From RGIG4079 sp045637505 (GTDB lineage: Bacteria; Bacteroidota; Bacteroidia; Bacteroidales; Muribaculaceae): 64,000 bases of DNA. The stretch spans positions 1 through 64,000 of the forward strand of contig JAZTZO010000016.1 in assembly GCA_045637505.1 (NCBI GenBank). Reading direction: 5' to 3'. Positions 1 to 7,293 of this stretch are shown here, piece after piece; the stretch's first letter is position 1; each line of letters starts with the position of its first letter. A model generated the notes under the pieces. It saw only the letters and a program-made list of their open reading frames with translations. It searched no databases and had not been told where the DNA came from. The position numbers and the translations under genes were made by a program.

Positions 1-51
1 TGATGAGATGCATCGCCAAGATAAAAAAGAAATTATAACTTACAGAACCAA

Positions 52-83
52 AAATGACAACACGGCATGCCGTGTTGTCATTT
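52..83. terminator. Perfect 32-nt palindrome, probable terminator of the trxB operon
   Basis: The two 16-nt halves are exact reverse complements centred on GGCATGCC, with the outer pairs being A/T (AAAT...ATTT). It lies 68 nt past the trxB stop codon on the minus strand, and any plus-strand gene entering from the left edge would also run into it. The outer A/T pairs supply part of the U tract in either direction, so it probably works both ways. No coding sequence is evident between it and trxB. Confidence 0.7.
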
Positions 84-151
84 AAAAAACTTTTAGTATT
101 TTTGTATCAAATCCTGTAACGGTTTTTCAGGACGACACAAATAAATTGTAA

Positions 152-1093
152 TTACTCTTTTTCTGCTAGAAATTTTTCTGCATCAAGTGCTGCTCTACAT
201 CCCACGCCAGCAGCAGAAATAGCTTGACGATAACGTGAATCGGCGACATCTCCAGCTGCAAAAACACCATCAACGTTGGTAGCAGTGGTTGGCCCATTAA
301 GTTTTATGTATCCAGCTTCGTCAAGATTAATGTATTTAGCAAAAACATCGGTGTTTGGCTTGTGTCCTATTGCAAGGAAGAATCCATCAATAGCAATATC
401 ATAAAATCTTTCCTTTTCAGTTCCTTTGAATTCAACAAGATGTGCACCTTCAACAAATTCTTCTCCAAATAATCCAATTGTGTTGGTATTGAAAAGAACT
501 TCAATGTTTTCTTTTTCAAATACACGACGTTGCATTACATCGGAAGCGCGTAGATGGTCTTTGCGAACAATCATATAAACTTTTTTAGCAAGGTTGCTCA
601 AATAAATAGCTTCCTCGCATGCAGTATCACCACCTCCAACTACTGCAACGGTGCGTTTGCGATAGAAGAATCCGTCGCATGTGGCACAAGCCGATACGCC
701 TAAACCATTGTATTTCTTTTCATCCTCAAGTCCGAGGTATTTTGCTGATGCCCCAGTTGCGATAATAACAGTATCGGCAGTAATTGTTTCATTATTATCA
801 ATAGTTAAAATGAACGGACGAACATCAAAGTTGACATCGGTAATTAAACCACTACGTAAATCTGCACCAAATCGTTGTGCTTGTTTTCGTAGGTCGTCCA
901 TTAATTGTGGGCCAGTTACGCCTTCGGGATAGCCAGGGAAGTTTTCGACTTCGGTAGTTATCGTGAGCTGTCCACCGGGTTGATTCCCTTCAAAAAGGAT
1001 AGGGGATAGGTTGGCACGAGAAGCATAAATCGCCGCAGTATATCCGGCAGGCCCCGAACCAATAATTAAACATTTTGTGTGGTTATTATTCAT
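152..1093 (-). CDS. trxB: Thioredoxin-disulfide reductase
   Basis: This flavoenzyme passes electrons from NADPH to thioredoxin in the cytoplasm. The 313-residue length is typical of the low-molecular-weight bacterial type. An FAD-binding GSGPAG motif lies at residues 12-17, the redox-active CATC pair at about residues 135-138, an NADPH-binding GGGDTA motif near residue 155, and the closing FAD-contact segment FAAGDVAD near residue 280. It is the last gene of a minus-strand operon, 18 nt after lolA, and is followed by the palindrome at 52-83. Nothing about the sequence is unusual for the family. Confidence 0.97.
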   Translation of the reverse strand: MNNNHTKCLIIGSGPAGYTAAIYASRANLSPILFEGNQPGGQLTITTEVENFPGYPEGVTGPQLMDDLRKQAQRFGADLRSGLITDVNFDVRPFILTIDNNETITADTVIIATGASAKYLGLEDEKKYNGLGVSACATCDGFFYRKRTVAVVGGGDTACEEAIYLSNLAKKVYMIVRKDHLRASDVMQRRVFEKENIEVLFNTNTIGLFGEEFVEGAHLVEFKGTEKERFYDIAIDGFFLAIGHKPNTDVFAKYINLDEAGYIKLNGPTTATNVDGVFAAGDVADSRYRQAISAAGVGCRAALDAEKFLAEKE

Positions 1094-1111
1094 TTTATGC
1101 TTGTTTTAGTG

Positions 1112-1744
1112 TTATCTTAAATCAATAATTTCAACTCCAGTATAATCTTTAGGGTTAAACGAGAAAGTTGAAGCAGGTAAATTACCCCCAGAGTTTATCG
1201 TTTTTATTTTTATAGTTGCTTTAGAATTGTTCCTTGCTGTTAAAACGATAAGAGATGGGAAATTTGTTGAGGAATTTATTGTGAGTTCTACGCTTTTAGT
1301 TGGTTGTTTTGCATCTTTAGCTGTAAGTAGTATTTTGTAACAACCATTTGGCGCATTAAGCAACTTGCTGTTGAATGCTATTTTAAAATTATTTATAATA
1401 GCAAATGGGTTGATTTGTTGCAATTCGGACGCTGTGGGTTCACTAATATTTACCTCGTTGATAGTTGAAGAGTAGCTCCATTGAGTTTTACCATCAAACC
1501 ATGTAGATACTTCTTTTGTTTTGATAACAAATTTATTGCCTGAAAGTGAGATTGAACCATATTCAGAGTGACCATTGTCGATTAGACTAAATGTTGCTGA
1601 GATAGATTTGCTATTGGAAAACTTTTTTGCAACATTATTTAGTACTGAATTTGCATCAATAGCAACTGCATTTATTGATATGGTAGTCAATAAAACAAAT
1701 GTTATTATATGAGAGAGATATCGTTTCATATTAGTTTGATTCAT
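1112..1744 (-). CDS. LolA-like outer-membrane lipoprotein carrier
   Basis: This is a predicted periplasmic protein of 210 residues that would carry lipoproteins from the inner to the outer membrane. The N-terminus has a signal peptide (a basic start, then a hydrophobic run ending near INAVA). The rest is rich in beta strand with a LolA-like layout (an early segment on a failed or partial cleavage substrate, then a WFDGKTQWSY turn). A second in-frame ATG at residue 6 (position 1729) gives a more usual signal peptide and may be the real start. It sits 20 nt after ftsK and 18 nt before trxB, the same neighbours as in other Bacteroidales. Family assignment rests on fold-like features and context. 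Confidence 0.85.
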   Translation of the reverse strand: MNQTNMKRYLSHIITFVLLTTISINAVAIDANSVLNNVAKKFSNSKSISATFSLIDNGHSEYGSISLSGNKFVIKTKEVSTWFDGKTQWSYSSTINEVNISEPTASELQQINPFAIINNFKIAFNSKLLNAPNGCYKILLTAKDAKQPTKSVELTINSSTNFPSLIVLTARNNSKATIKIKTINSGGNLPASTFSFNPKDYTGVEIIDLR

Positions 1745-1764
1745 TAATTAGGCTATGGTTTAAT

Positions 1765-4281
1765 CTATAATGAACCTAATAGTTGTTCAACTTGAATTGA
1801 ATCAACTAACACTTGGCGGGGTTTGCCTCCTTGAGCGGGTCCAACGATACCAGCAGATTCCATTTGATCCATAATTTTGCCGGCTCTATTATATCCAATA
1901 GAGTATCTTCGTTGAAGAGATGATGTCGATGCGGTTTGTGAAGTGACAATAAATCTTGCTGCTTCTTCAAATAATGTGTCTCTATCTGTAATACTTCCCG
2001 ATGAAATTAAATCATTTGATTCGGGGGAGTATTCAGGTAGATAGTAAGCATGTTCATAACCAATTTGGTCATCAATATGGTTACATATTGCAACAACTTC
2101 ATCGGTGCTAATATACGCACATTGAAGACGATCAAGAATGCCATCACGAGAGAATAACATGTCGCCGTTACCAATCAATTGATTAGCTCCAGGGCGGTCA
2201 ATAATTGTGCGTGAGTCAACCATTTGGTTCACGCGGAAAGCAATACGACCAGGGAAGTTTGCTTTAATAAGCCCCGTAACAACATTGGTTGAAGGACGTT
2301 GTGTAGCAAGAATCATGTGGATACCTACGGCGCGAGCTTTTTGAGCGATACGAGCAATAGGAGTCTCAATTTCTTTTCCTGCGGTCATAATTAAGTCGGC
2401 AAACTCATCCACAATAACCACAATATAAGGGAGATATCTATGTCCTTTTTCGGGATTTAATTTATGCTTTGCAAATTTGGCGTTATATTCTTTGATAGAA
2501 CGAACATCAGCATTTGTTAATAATGCATATCGATTGTCCATTTCTATACATAATGAGTTTAATGTAGTAACAACTTTTGAAGGATCTGTTATTACTGCAT
2601 TTTCTTCATCGGGAAGTTTTGCAAGGTAGTGTCGCTCTAATTTACGATATAGACTAAACTCTACCATTTTAGGGTCTATGAGAACAAATTTTAGTTCGGC
2701 TGGATGTTTTTTGTATAATAAAGATGCAATGATTGCATTCAGCCCAACAGATTTACCCATCCCAGTAGCACCTGCAACTAACAAGTGTGGCATTTTTGTG
2801 AGGTCAGCAATATAAACCTCGTTAGAGATTGTAACCCCTACTGCCATAGGTAGGTAGGCTGTAGATTCTTGATATTTTTTTGAAGCAATCATTGAGTACA
2901 TTGATACTGTTTGAGGGTCCTTATTTGGCACCTCTATACCAATTGTTCCTTTTCCAGGTATAGGAGCAATGATGCGAATACCTAATGCAGCAAGACTTAA
3001 TGCAATGTCATCTTCCAAACTCTTTATTCGAGCAATTTTAATGCCTTCGGCAGGGATTATTTCATATAAAGTTACAGTTGGTCCAACTGTAGCTTCAATA
3101 TGAGAAATCTCTATTTTGTGGTCATTTAGTGCTTTTGTGATGCGCTCTTTGTTTTCTTCTTGTTCTTGTTGGTCAACACTAATATCCTTTACAATGCGGT
3201 TTATTAATAGGTCGATTGTTGGAAATTTATATCTAGAAAGCTCAGCAGTAGGATCGAATACGTCGGTATTAACTTCCTCGGCAATTTCAATGGTAGATGT
3301 GTTAATTGTTAATGACACATCAGATACTTCGTCGTTTTTATCTTTATCAGAAGAATCAATCGTAATGCCTGGTGTATGTTTTTTATTTTCAGATGGTGTT
3401 TCTTCGATATTAATAGCCGATGTAGTATTGGCGTGATCTGTTTTCTTTTTTTCTATATTGGTTGAACTATATTCATCGACATATCCGTCGTTGGAATTAA
3501 CCATCTCTTCACTAATTTGTGAAGAGATGGTGTTGCGATATTTACGATATAATTTGTGAAAATCATTTAAATATATAAATGCTACTAAAACAACTAATAG
3601 TAGATTAACAATAACAGCTCCAAGTGTACCTGTGGTTTTTATCAATATATCATTAATAAAATATCCATGTTGTCCTCCCCAAAAAGATGATGCATTGGTG
3701 CCATATGTAACAAAACCTAATACAATTGATAATGCTATTGATAGAATTAAACTTTTAAATGTAATTGACCAAAAATGAATTTTTGTGCTACGTAGAATCG
3801 AAATGCCTAATATCGCAATATAAAACATCATCACGAATGCACCAAGCCCAAGCCATTGAGATAGGGCAAGATATGATAAAAATGCGCCAAATGCACCACC
3901 TATGTTTTGTGGCGACTTTTCGCTAGTTCCGGCTTCAAGCAAATTATTGTTAGTGATAATGCTTTGATCAAATTCTCCATTTTTAATGTGAGAAATAGCG
4001 GTAATTGCGAGATATGCAGCAACGAAAAAAAGGAAAATCCCTATAAAATAATGCGTGCGTTTATCATTAAAAAACTTTTTAATTGCTGATTCTTCTTTTT
4101 CAGATTCAAGTTTTTTTTCACTGCGACGTTGATTCCTGCTTTTTCGGCGTTCCCTACTATTTGATAGATTATCTGCATCAGTTTTAGTGTCGGAATCTTT
4201 GATTTTAGACTTTGTTTCTAAATCATTGTCTTCAATGCTGTCTAAATCAAAATTATTGGCAGAGAAGTTTAGTTTGGTCAT
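1765..4281 (-). CDS. ftsK: FtsK/SpoIIIE-family DNA translocase
   Basis: This membrane-anchored motor pumps chromosomal DNA through the closing division septum. The 838 residues begin with a charged cytoplasmic segment, then about four transmembrane helices (roughly residues 75-240), a low-complexity acidic linker (about 255-370), and the motor domain. The Walker A motif GATGMGKS lies near residues 504-511 and Walker B (VVIVDEFADL) near 625. The C-terminal winged-helix gamma domain (from about 775, with SLQRRYSIGYNRAG) would read the polar KOPS-like guide sequences. It is third in the operon, 13 nt after rpe. Confidence 0.96.
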   Translation of the reverse strand: MTKLNFSANNFDLDSIEDNDLETKSKIKDSDTKTDADNLSNSRERRKSRNQRRSEKKLESEKEESAIKKFFNDKRTHYFIGIFLFFVAAYLAITAISHIKNGEFDQSIITNNNLLEAGTSEKSPQNIGGAFGAFLSYLALSQWLGLGAFVMMFYIAILGISILRSTKIHFWSITFKSLILSIALSIVLGFVTYGTNASSFWGGQHGYFINDILIKTTGTLGAVIVNLLLVVLVAFIYLNDFHKLYRKYRNTISSQISEEMVNSNDGYVDEYSSTNIEKKKTDHANTTSAINIEETPSENKKHTPGITIDSSDKDKNDEVSDVSLTINTSTIEIAEEVNTDVFDPTAELSRYKFPTIDLLINRIVKDISVDQQEQEENKERITKALNDHKIEISHIEATVGPTVTLYEIIPAEGIKIARIKSLEDDIALSLAALGIRIIAPIPGKGTIGIEVPNKDPQTVSMYSMIASKKYQESTAYLPMAVGVTISNEVYIADLTKMPHLLVAGATGMGKSVGLNAIIASLLYKKHPAELKFVLIDPKMVEFSLYRKLERHYLAKLPDEENAVITDPSKVVTTLNSLCIEMDNRYALLTNADVRSIKEYNAKFAKHKLNPEKGHRYLPYIVVIVDEFADLIMTAGKEIETPIARIAQKARAVGIHMILATQRPSTNVVTGLIKANFPGRIAFRVNQMVDSRTIIDRPGANQLIGNGDMLFSRDGILDRLQCAYISTDEVVAICNHIDDQIGYEHAYYLPEYSPESNDLISSGSITDRDTLFEEAARFIVTSQTASTSSLQRRYSIGYNRAGKIMDQMESAGIVGPAQGGKPRQVLVDSIQVEQLLGSL

Positions 4282-4294
4282 AAATTAGTTAAGT

Positions 4295-4939
4295 TTAAAG
4301 GTTATGTAATTTAAAAATCATATCTTTAGGGTTAGGCGCAGAGAAAACTGAATTTCCCGCAACGAGAATGTCAGCCCCAGCGTCTGCTAATAATTTTCCT
4401 GTTTCAAGGTTCACACCACCATCAACCTCGATAACAGCGTTAGAGTTTGATTTATTAATGAGTTCTTTAAGTTGTATAACTTTCTTTACTGAATTTGGAA
4501 TGAAAGATTGGCCTCCAAATCCAGGGTTTACCGACATAATTAATACCATATCAACTTCTGTAATTATATCTTCGAGAGATGATACTGGGGTAGATGGGTT
4601 AATAGTGACACCAGCTTTCATGCCTGCATTTTTTATAGATTGAACTGTGCGATGAAGGTGAATACAAGCTTCTTGATGTACATTCATAAATTCAGCGCCA
4701 CAATCACGAACTTGGCTGATATAATTTTGTGGATTAACAATCATTAAATGGACATCAAGAGGTTTTGTCGCAATCTTTTGTACTGCCTTAATTACTGGGA
4801 ATCCAAAAGAAATATTCGGGACAAAAACCCCATCCATAATGTCGAGGTGTATATAATCAGCAACGCTTTCATTAAGCATTGTTACATCACGTTCTAAATT
4901 GTTAAAGTCGGCAGATAAGAGGGAAGGCGATATTTTCAT
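4295..4939 (-). CDS. rpe: Ribulose-phosphate 3-epimerase
   Basis: This enzyme interconverts D-ribulose 5-phosphate and D-xylulose 5-phosphate in the pentose phosphate pathway. It is a 214-residue TIM barrel of normal length. Visible active-site segments are HLDIMDGVFVPN (metal-binding His and catalytic Asp), DVHLMI, MSVNPGFGGQSF and EVDGGVN (second catalytic Asp and phosphate-binding Gly). It lies between the DedA gene (22 nt upstream) and ftsK (13 nt downstream) and is probably read with them from the promoter at 5657-5688. Confidence 0.97.
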   Translation of the reverse strand: MKISPSLLSADFNNLERDVTMLNESVADYIHLDIMDGVFVPNISFGFPVIKAVQKIATKPLDVHLMIVNPQNYISQVRDCGAEFMNVHQEACIHLHRTVQSIKNAGMKAGVTINPSTPVSSLEDIITEVDMVLIMSVNPGFGGQSFIPNSVKKVIQLKELINKSNSNAVIEVDGGVNLETGKLLADAGADILVAGNSVFSAPNPKDMIFKLHNL

Positions 4940-4961
4940 ATTCTATTTGTCTTTTGTGATT

Positions 4962-5636
4962 TTATTTTTTTTTAGGTTTAAAAATGTTCCATAATATAAA
5001 GATTACACATATGCCACCTATAGCTAATCCAGCATAGGTTAGATAGTGGTTATAATCGTAAACTTTGGTAAGTAGGTCTTCGGTGGTTTTAATGCCAGGG
5101 ATTGTTGTTAAAATATATCCCATCGTAGCAAGAGCTATATTCCAAATTAAAGCACCTAAAGCAGTGAAAATTGAAAATTTAAATAAATTCATTCGTGCAA
5201 GCCCTGCGGGTATAGAAATCAATTGACGAATGCCAGGGATTAAACGTCCGATAAAAGTTGATATGACACCATGTTTGTCAAAATAAGCTTCGGCTTTTTC
5301 AACTTTGCTTTGGTCTAATAAACAAATGTTGCCCAATCTGCTATTTGCAAATTTATACACTAAAGGACGACCTAACCATATTGCAAGGTAATAATTTATA
5401 TATGCACCTACTAAAGCGCCCAATGTTGCAACTAAAACAACCATATATATATTCATTGATGCGTTGTCTTGAAGAGCTAAATAAGCCGCAGGAGGAACAA
5501 CTAATTCGGATGGAAATGGAATAAATGAGCTTTCCACGACCATGAATACGAATACAAAAATATAGGTTGCGTTATTTACAAACCATTCAAAAAATGCTCC
5601 AGCATTGAAAATTGCTAATGGGATAAAATCAATCAT
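4962..5636 (-). CDS. DedA-family membrane protein
   Basis: This is an inner-membrane protein of the DedA/VTT superfamily, whose members are linked to undecaprenyl-phosphate or phospholipid flipping. With the start used here it has 224 residues and about five hydrophobic segments. The family core (GALVGAYINYYLAIWLGR, then FIGRLIPGIRQLISIPAG with its conserved FGRFIPG-like turn) is clear. The frame stays open to an ATG at 5687, but an excellent promoter sits at 5657-5688, so the ATG at 5636 (MIDFIPLAIF) is the only sensible start, with a leader of about 14 nt. It is the first gene of the DedA-rpe-ftsK-lolA-trxB operon. Confidence 0.92.
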   Translation of the reverse strand: MIDFIPLAIFNAGAFFEWFVNNATYIFVFVFMVVESSFIPFPSELVVPPAAYLALQDNASMNIYMVVLVATLGALVGAYINYYLAIWLGRPLVYKFANSRLGNICLLDQSKVEKAEAYFDKHGVISTFIGRLIPGIRQLISIPAGLARMNLFKFSIFTALGALIWNIALATMGYILTTIPGIKTTEDLLTKVYDYNHYLTYAGLAIGGICVIFILWNIFKPKKK

Positions 5637-5656
5637 ATCGTTAAAATTAATATTTG

Positions 5657-5688
5657 CAAAGTTACAATGATTATTGAAAGAATGCAAA
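5657..5688 (-). promoter_or_regulatory. Bacteroidetes-type promoter for the DedA-rpe-ftsK-lolA-trxB operon
   Basis: Read on the minus strand, a TTTG at 5688-5685 is followed after exactly 20 nt by TAACTTTG at 5664-5657, a full match to the TTTG/TAnnTTTG consensus of the Bacteroidetes primary sigma factor. Transcription would begin near 5650, which places the -33 and -7 elements inside the longer reading frame and fixes the DedA start at 5636. Confidence 0.8.
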
Positions 5689-5707
5689 TATATATTTGTT
5701 CAAATTA

Positions 5708-6286
5708 TTATATAATGTTACACTCTTTTAATAGTTGCTTGTAATATGCTGCTTTCTTTTGTAATGAAAGTGGATAGGCTCGAGATGTCGATGGCATTCG
5801 ATATATATTAATTGTGCGATTGTTGATTGCTTTATATGTGATATATTCTCCAATTTTGGGGATTGGGGTGTTGGTGATTTGGGCTATTGTTTCTGCTGCT
5901 TTTTGTCCTGTAGAAACAATCGTTTTACAGGTAGATGTATTTTTTATTATTTGAATTATATTGAGCGGTGTGACAATTTCTAAGTATTTGTCAGATGCGT
6001 TATCTTTATGTCGAATTATCTCATAACCAATATCTCCAATAGCAATACAATTAGAAATAAGAAAGTTTTGAATTAGTTCTTTGTCAAAAGATTTTGACTT
6101 TGAATTGATAAAAAAGTCATAATCTCCATAAAAAATATCTCCAATAATTCTCCAAAAGTCGTTTATTTTATTAGGGTAGTAAAAGTTCATACTCCATTTG
6201 TTCGCTTTTGGTGGAAATGTCCCTAAAAACATAATTTTAGCATTAACGGGAACAAATGGTTGCCATGGATGTGTCTCAATATTCAT
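5708..6286 (-). CDS. Uracil-DNA glycosylase family protein
   Basis: This is a small (192-residue) member of the uracil-DNA glycosylase superfamily, which removes uracil or mismatched bases from DNA. The first strand and water-activating loop read IMFLGTFPPKANKW (GTFPP replaces the GxDPP of Mug/UDG types), and the C-terminal minor-groove loop reads MPSTSRAYP, the counterpart of the HPSP motif. An upstream ATG at 6301 is in frame, but a -7 element at 6306-6313 would start the transcript at about 6300, so MNIETHPWQPF at 6286 is preferred. It is a single-gene unit; the exact substrate cannot be read from sequence. Confidence 0.8.
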   Translation of the reverse strand: MNIETHPWQPFVPVNAKIMFLGTFPPKANKWSMNFYYPNKINDFWRIIGDIFYGDYDFFINSKSKSFDKELIQNFLISNCIAIGDIGYEIIRHKDNASDKYLEIVTPLNIIQIIKNTSTCKTIVSTGQKAAETIAQITNTPIPKIGEYITYKAINNRTINIYRMPSTSRAYPLSLQKKAAYYKQLLKECNII

Positions 6287-6305
6287 TGGTAACTGTATCA
6301 TATTA

Positions 6306-6313
6306 CAAATTTA
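6306..6313 (-). promoter_or_regulatory. Probable -7 element for the glycosylase gene
   Basis: TAAATTTG on the minus strand matches TAnnTTTG. No good TTTG lies at the usual distance upstream, so only the -7 element is claimed. Its position favours the start codon at 6286 over the one at 6301. Confidence 0.45.
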
Positions 6314-6409
6314 ATGATAAATTTAATAGAATTGTGCTAAAAACGTAAATTTATGATGTTGTTATTGCAATATTTTAAAACTTATAGTGGTTATTAGAAA
6401 AAAAGTAAC

Positions 6410-6417
6410 TAAATTTG
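6410..6417 (+). promoter_or_regulatory. Probable -7 element for the polysaccharide export pair
   Basis: TAAATTTG matches TAnnTTTG and lies 26 nt before the ATG at 6444. The -33 region (TAGTGG) is a weak match. The transcript would have a leader of about 20 nt. Confidence 0.5.
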
Positions 6418-6443
6418 CATAATTGTAAAAAATATAAATAAAA

Positions 6444-7286
6444 ATGAGATATAATATAAAATTATTGCCCTTGATTGTTGCTGCTATTATGTGTAGTTGT
6501 TCAACTGCACATAAACAAGTTCCTTATATGGTAGATGCTGAATCAATACCAGCCGAAGTCTTGTCACAAGTAGCAACAGCTGCTGATCCAATAATAGGAC
6601 CTAATGATTTGTTGAATATAGAAGTATCGGGAAATGATATGGTTGCAGTTTCTTTATTTAATAAAGGTAAATATGTAGCTCCCGATGGAAGTGTATCTCA
6701 AATGTCTTCAAATACAAATTCTCCGGGCTCAAATTATGAAAAATCTACTTTGTACTATTTAGTGGATAAACAAGGTGATATAGACTTCCCATTGGTGGGT
6801 AAATTGCATGTAGGAGGAATGACGAAGGCGCAAATTATTGATGTAGTTCAATCTGCAATTTACCCTAAATACATTAAAGAAAAACCAACAGTTGATGTGC
6901 GTTTGATGAATTTTAGAGTAACCGTGTTGGGCGCAGTGAAATCACCTGGAGTTGTTGAATCAAAAAATGAAAGATTGAACTTTTTAGAAGCGATAGCACT
7001 CGCAGGAGATTTAGATATTAAAGGGAAACGCGAAAACATAATGTTGATTCGTACTCAAGGAAATGGTCAACGTGAGGTTCATAGATTGAACCTTAATGAT
7101 AAAAATATATTGGTATCTCCATATTTTAATTTGCAACAAAATGATATAATATATGTACAACCAAATGAATCGGCTGCTCATAATGCTTGGCAATTAAATC
7201 CAGCAGTAAGTGCTACGATTACTATTGTTGGTGGTATTTCTTCGATATTATCATTGGTAGTTGGAATTGCAAACTTAATAAAATAA
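6444..7286 (+). CDS. Polysaccharide export lipoprotein (Wza-like)
   Basis: This is an outer-membrane polysaccharide export protein of the Wza/OPX family, 280 residues. A signal peptide ends in a lipobox-like cysteine (AAIMCSCS, about residue 17-19). A polysaccharide-export domain follows (IGPNDLLNIEV near residue 52), then an SLBB-type domain (FRVTVLGAVKSPGVVE near 155) and a C-terminal hydrophobic helix (TITIVGGISSILSLVVGIA) that could cross the outer membrane, as the Wza barrel helix does. The gene lies 7 nt before the Wzc-like kinase, so both are one export machine. No glycan synthesis genes adjoin it here. Confidence 0.92.
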   Translation: MRYNIKLLPLIVAAIMCSCSTAHKQVPYMVDAESIPAEVLSQVATAADPIIGPNDLLNIEVSGNDMVAVSLFNKGKYVAPDGSVSQMSSNTNSPGSNYEKSTLYYLVDKQGDIDFPLVGKLHVGGMTKAQIIDVVQSAIYPKYIKEKPTVDVRLMNFRVTVLGAVKSPGVVESKNERLNFLEAIALAGDLDIKGKRENIMLIRTQGNGQREVHRLNLNDKNILVSPYFNLQQNDIIYVQPNESAAHNAWQLNPAVSATITIVGGISSILSLVVGIANLIK

Positions 7287-7293
7287 ATAAACT

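Noticed and set aside
1..38. A plus-strand reading frame ending at a TAA at 36-38 (MRCIAKIKKKL) as the tail of a gene entering from the left
   Set aside because: Only 12 codons are visible, too few to tell from chance; another frame is open too, to position 85.
97..104. TATTTTTG on the plus strand fitting the -7 consensus
   Set aside because: It would drive transcription antisense into trxB, has no good -33 partner and lies in AT-rich sequence where such matches arise by chance.
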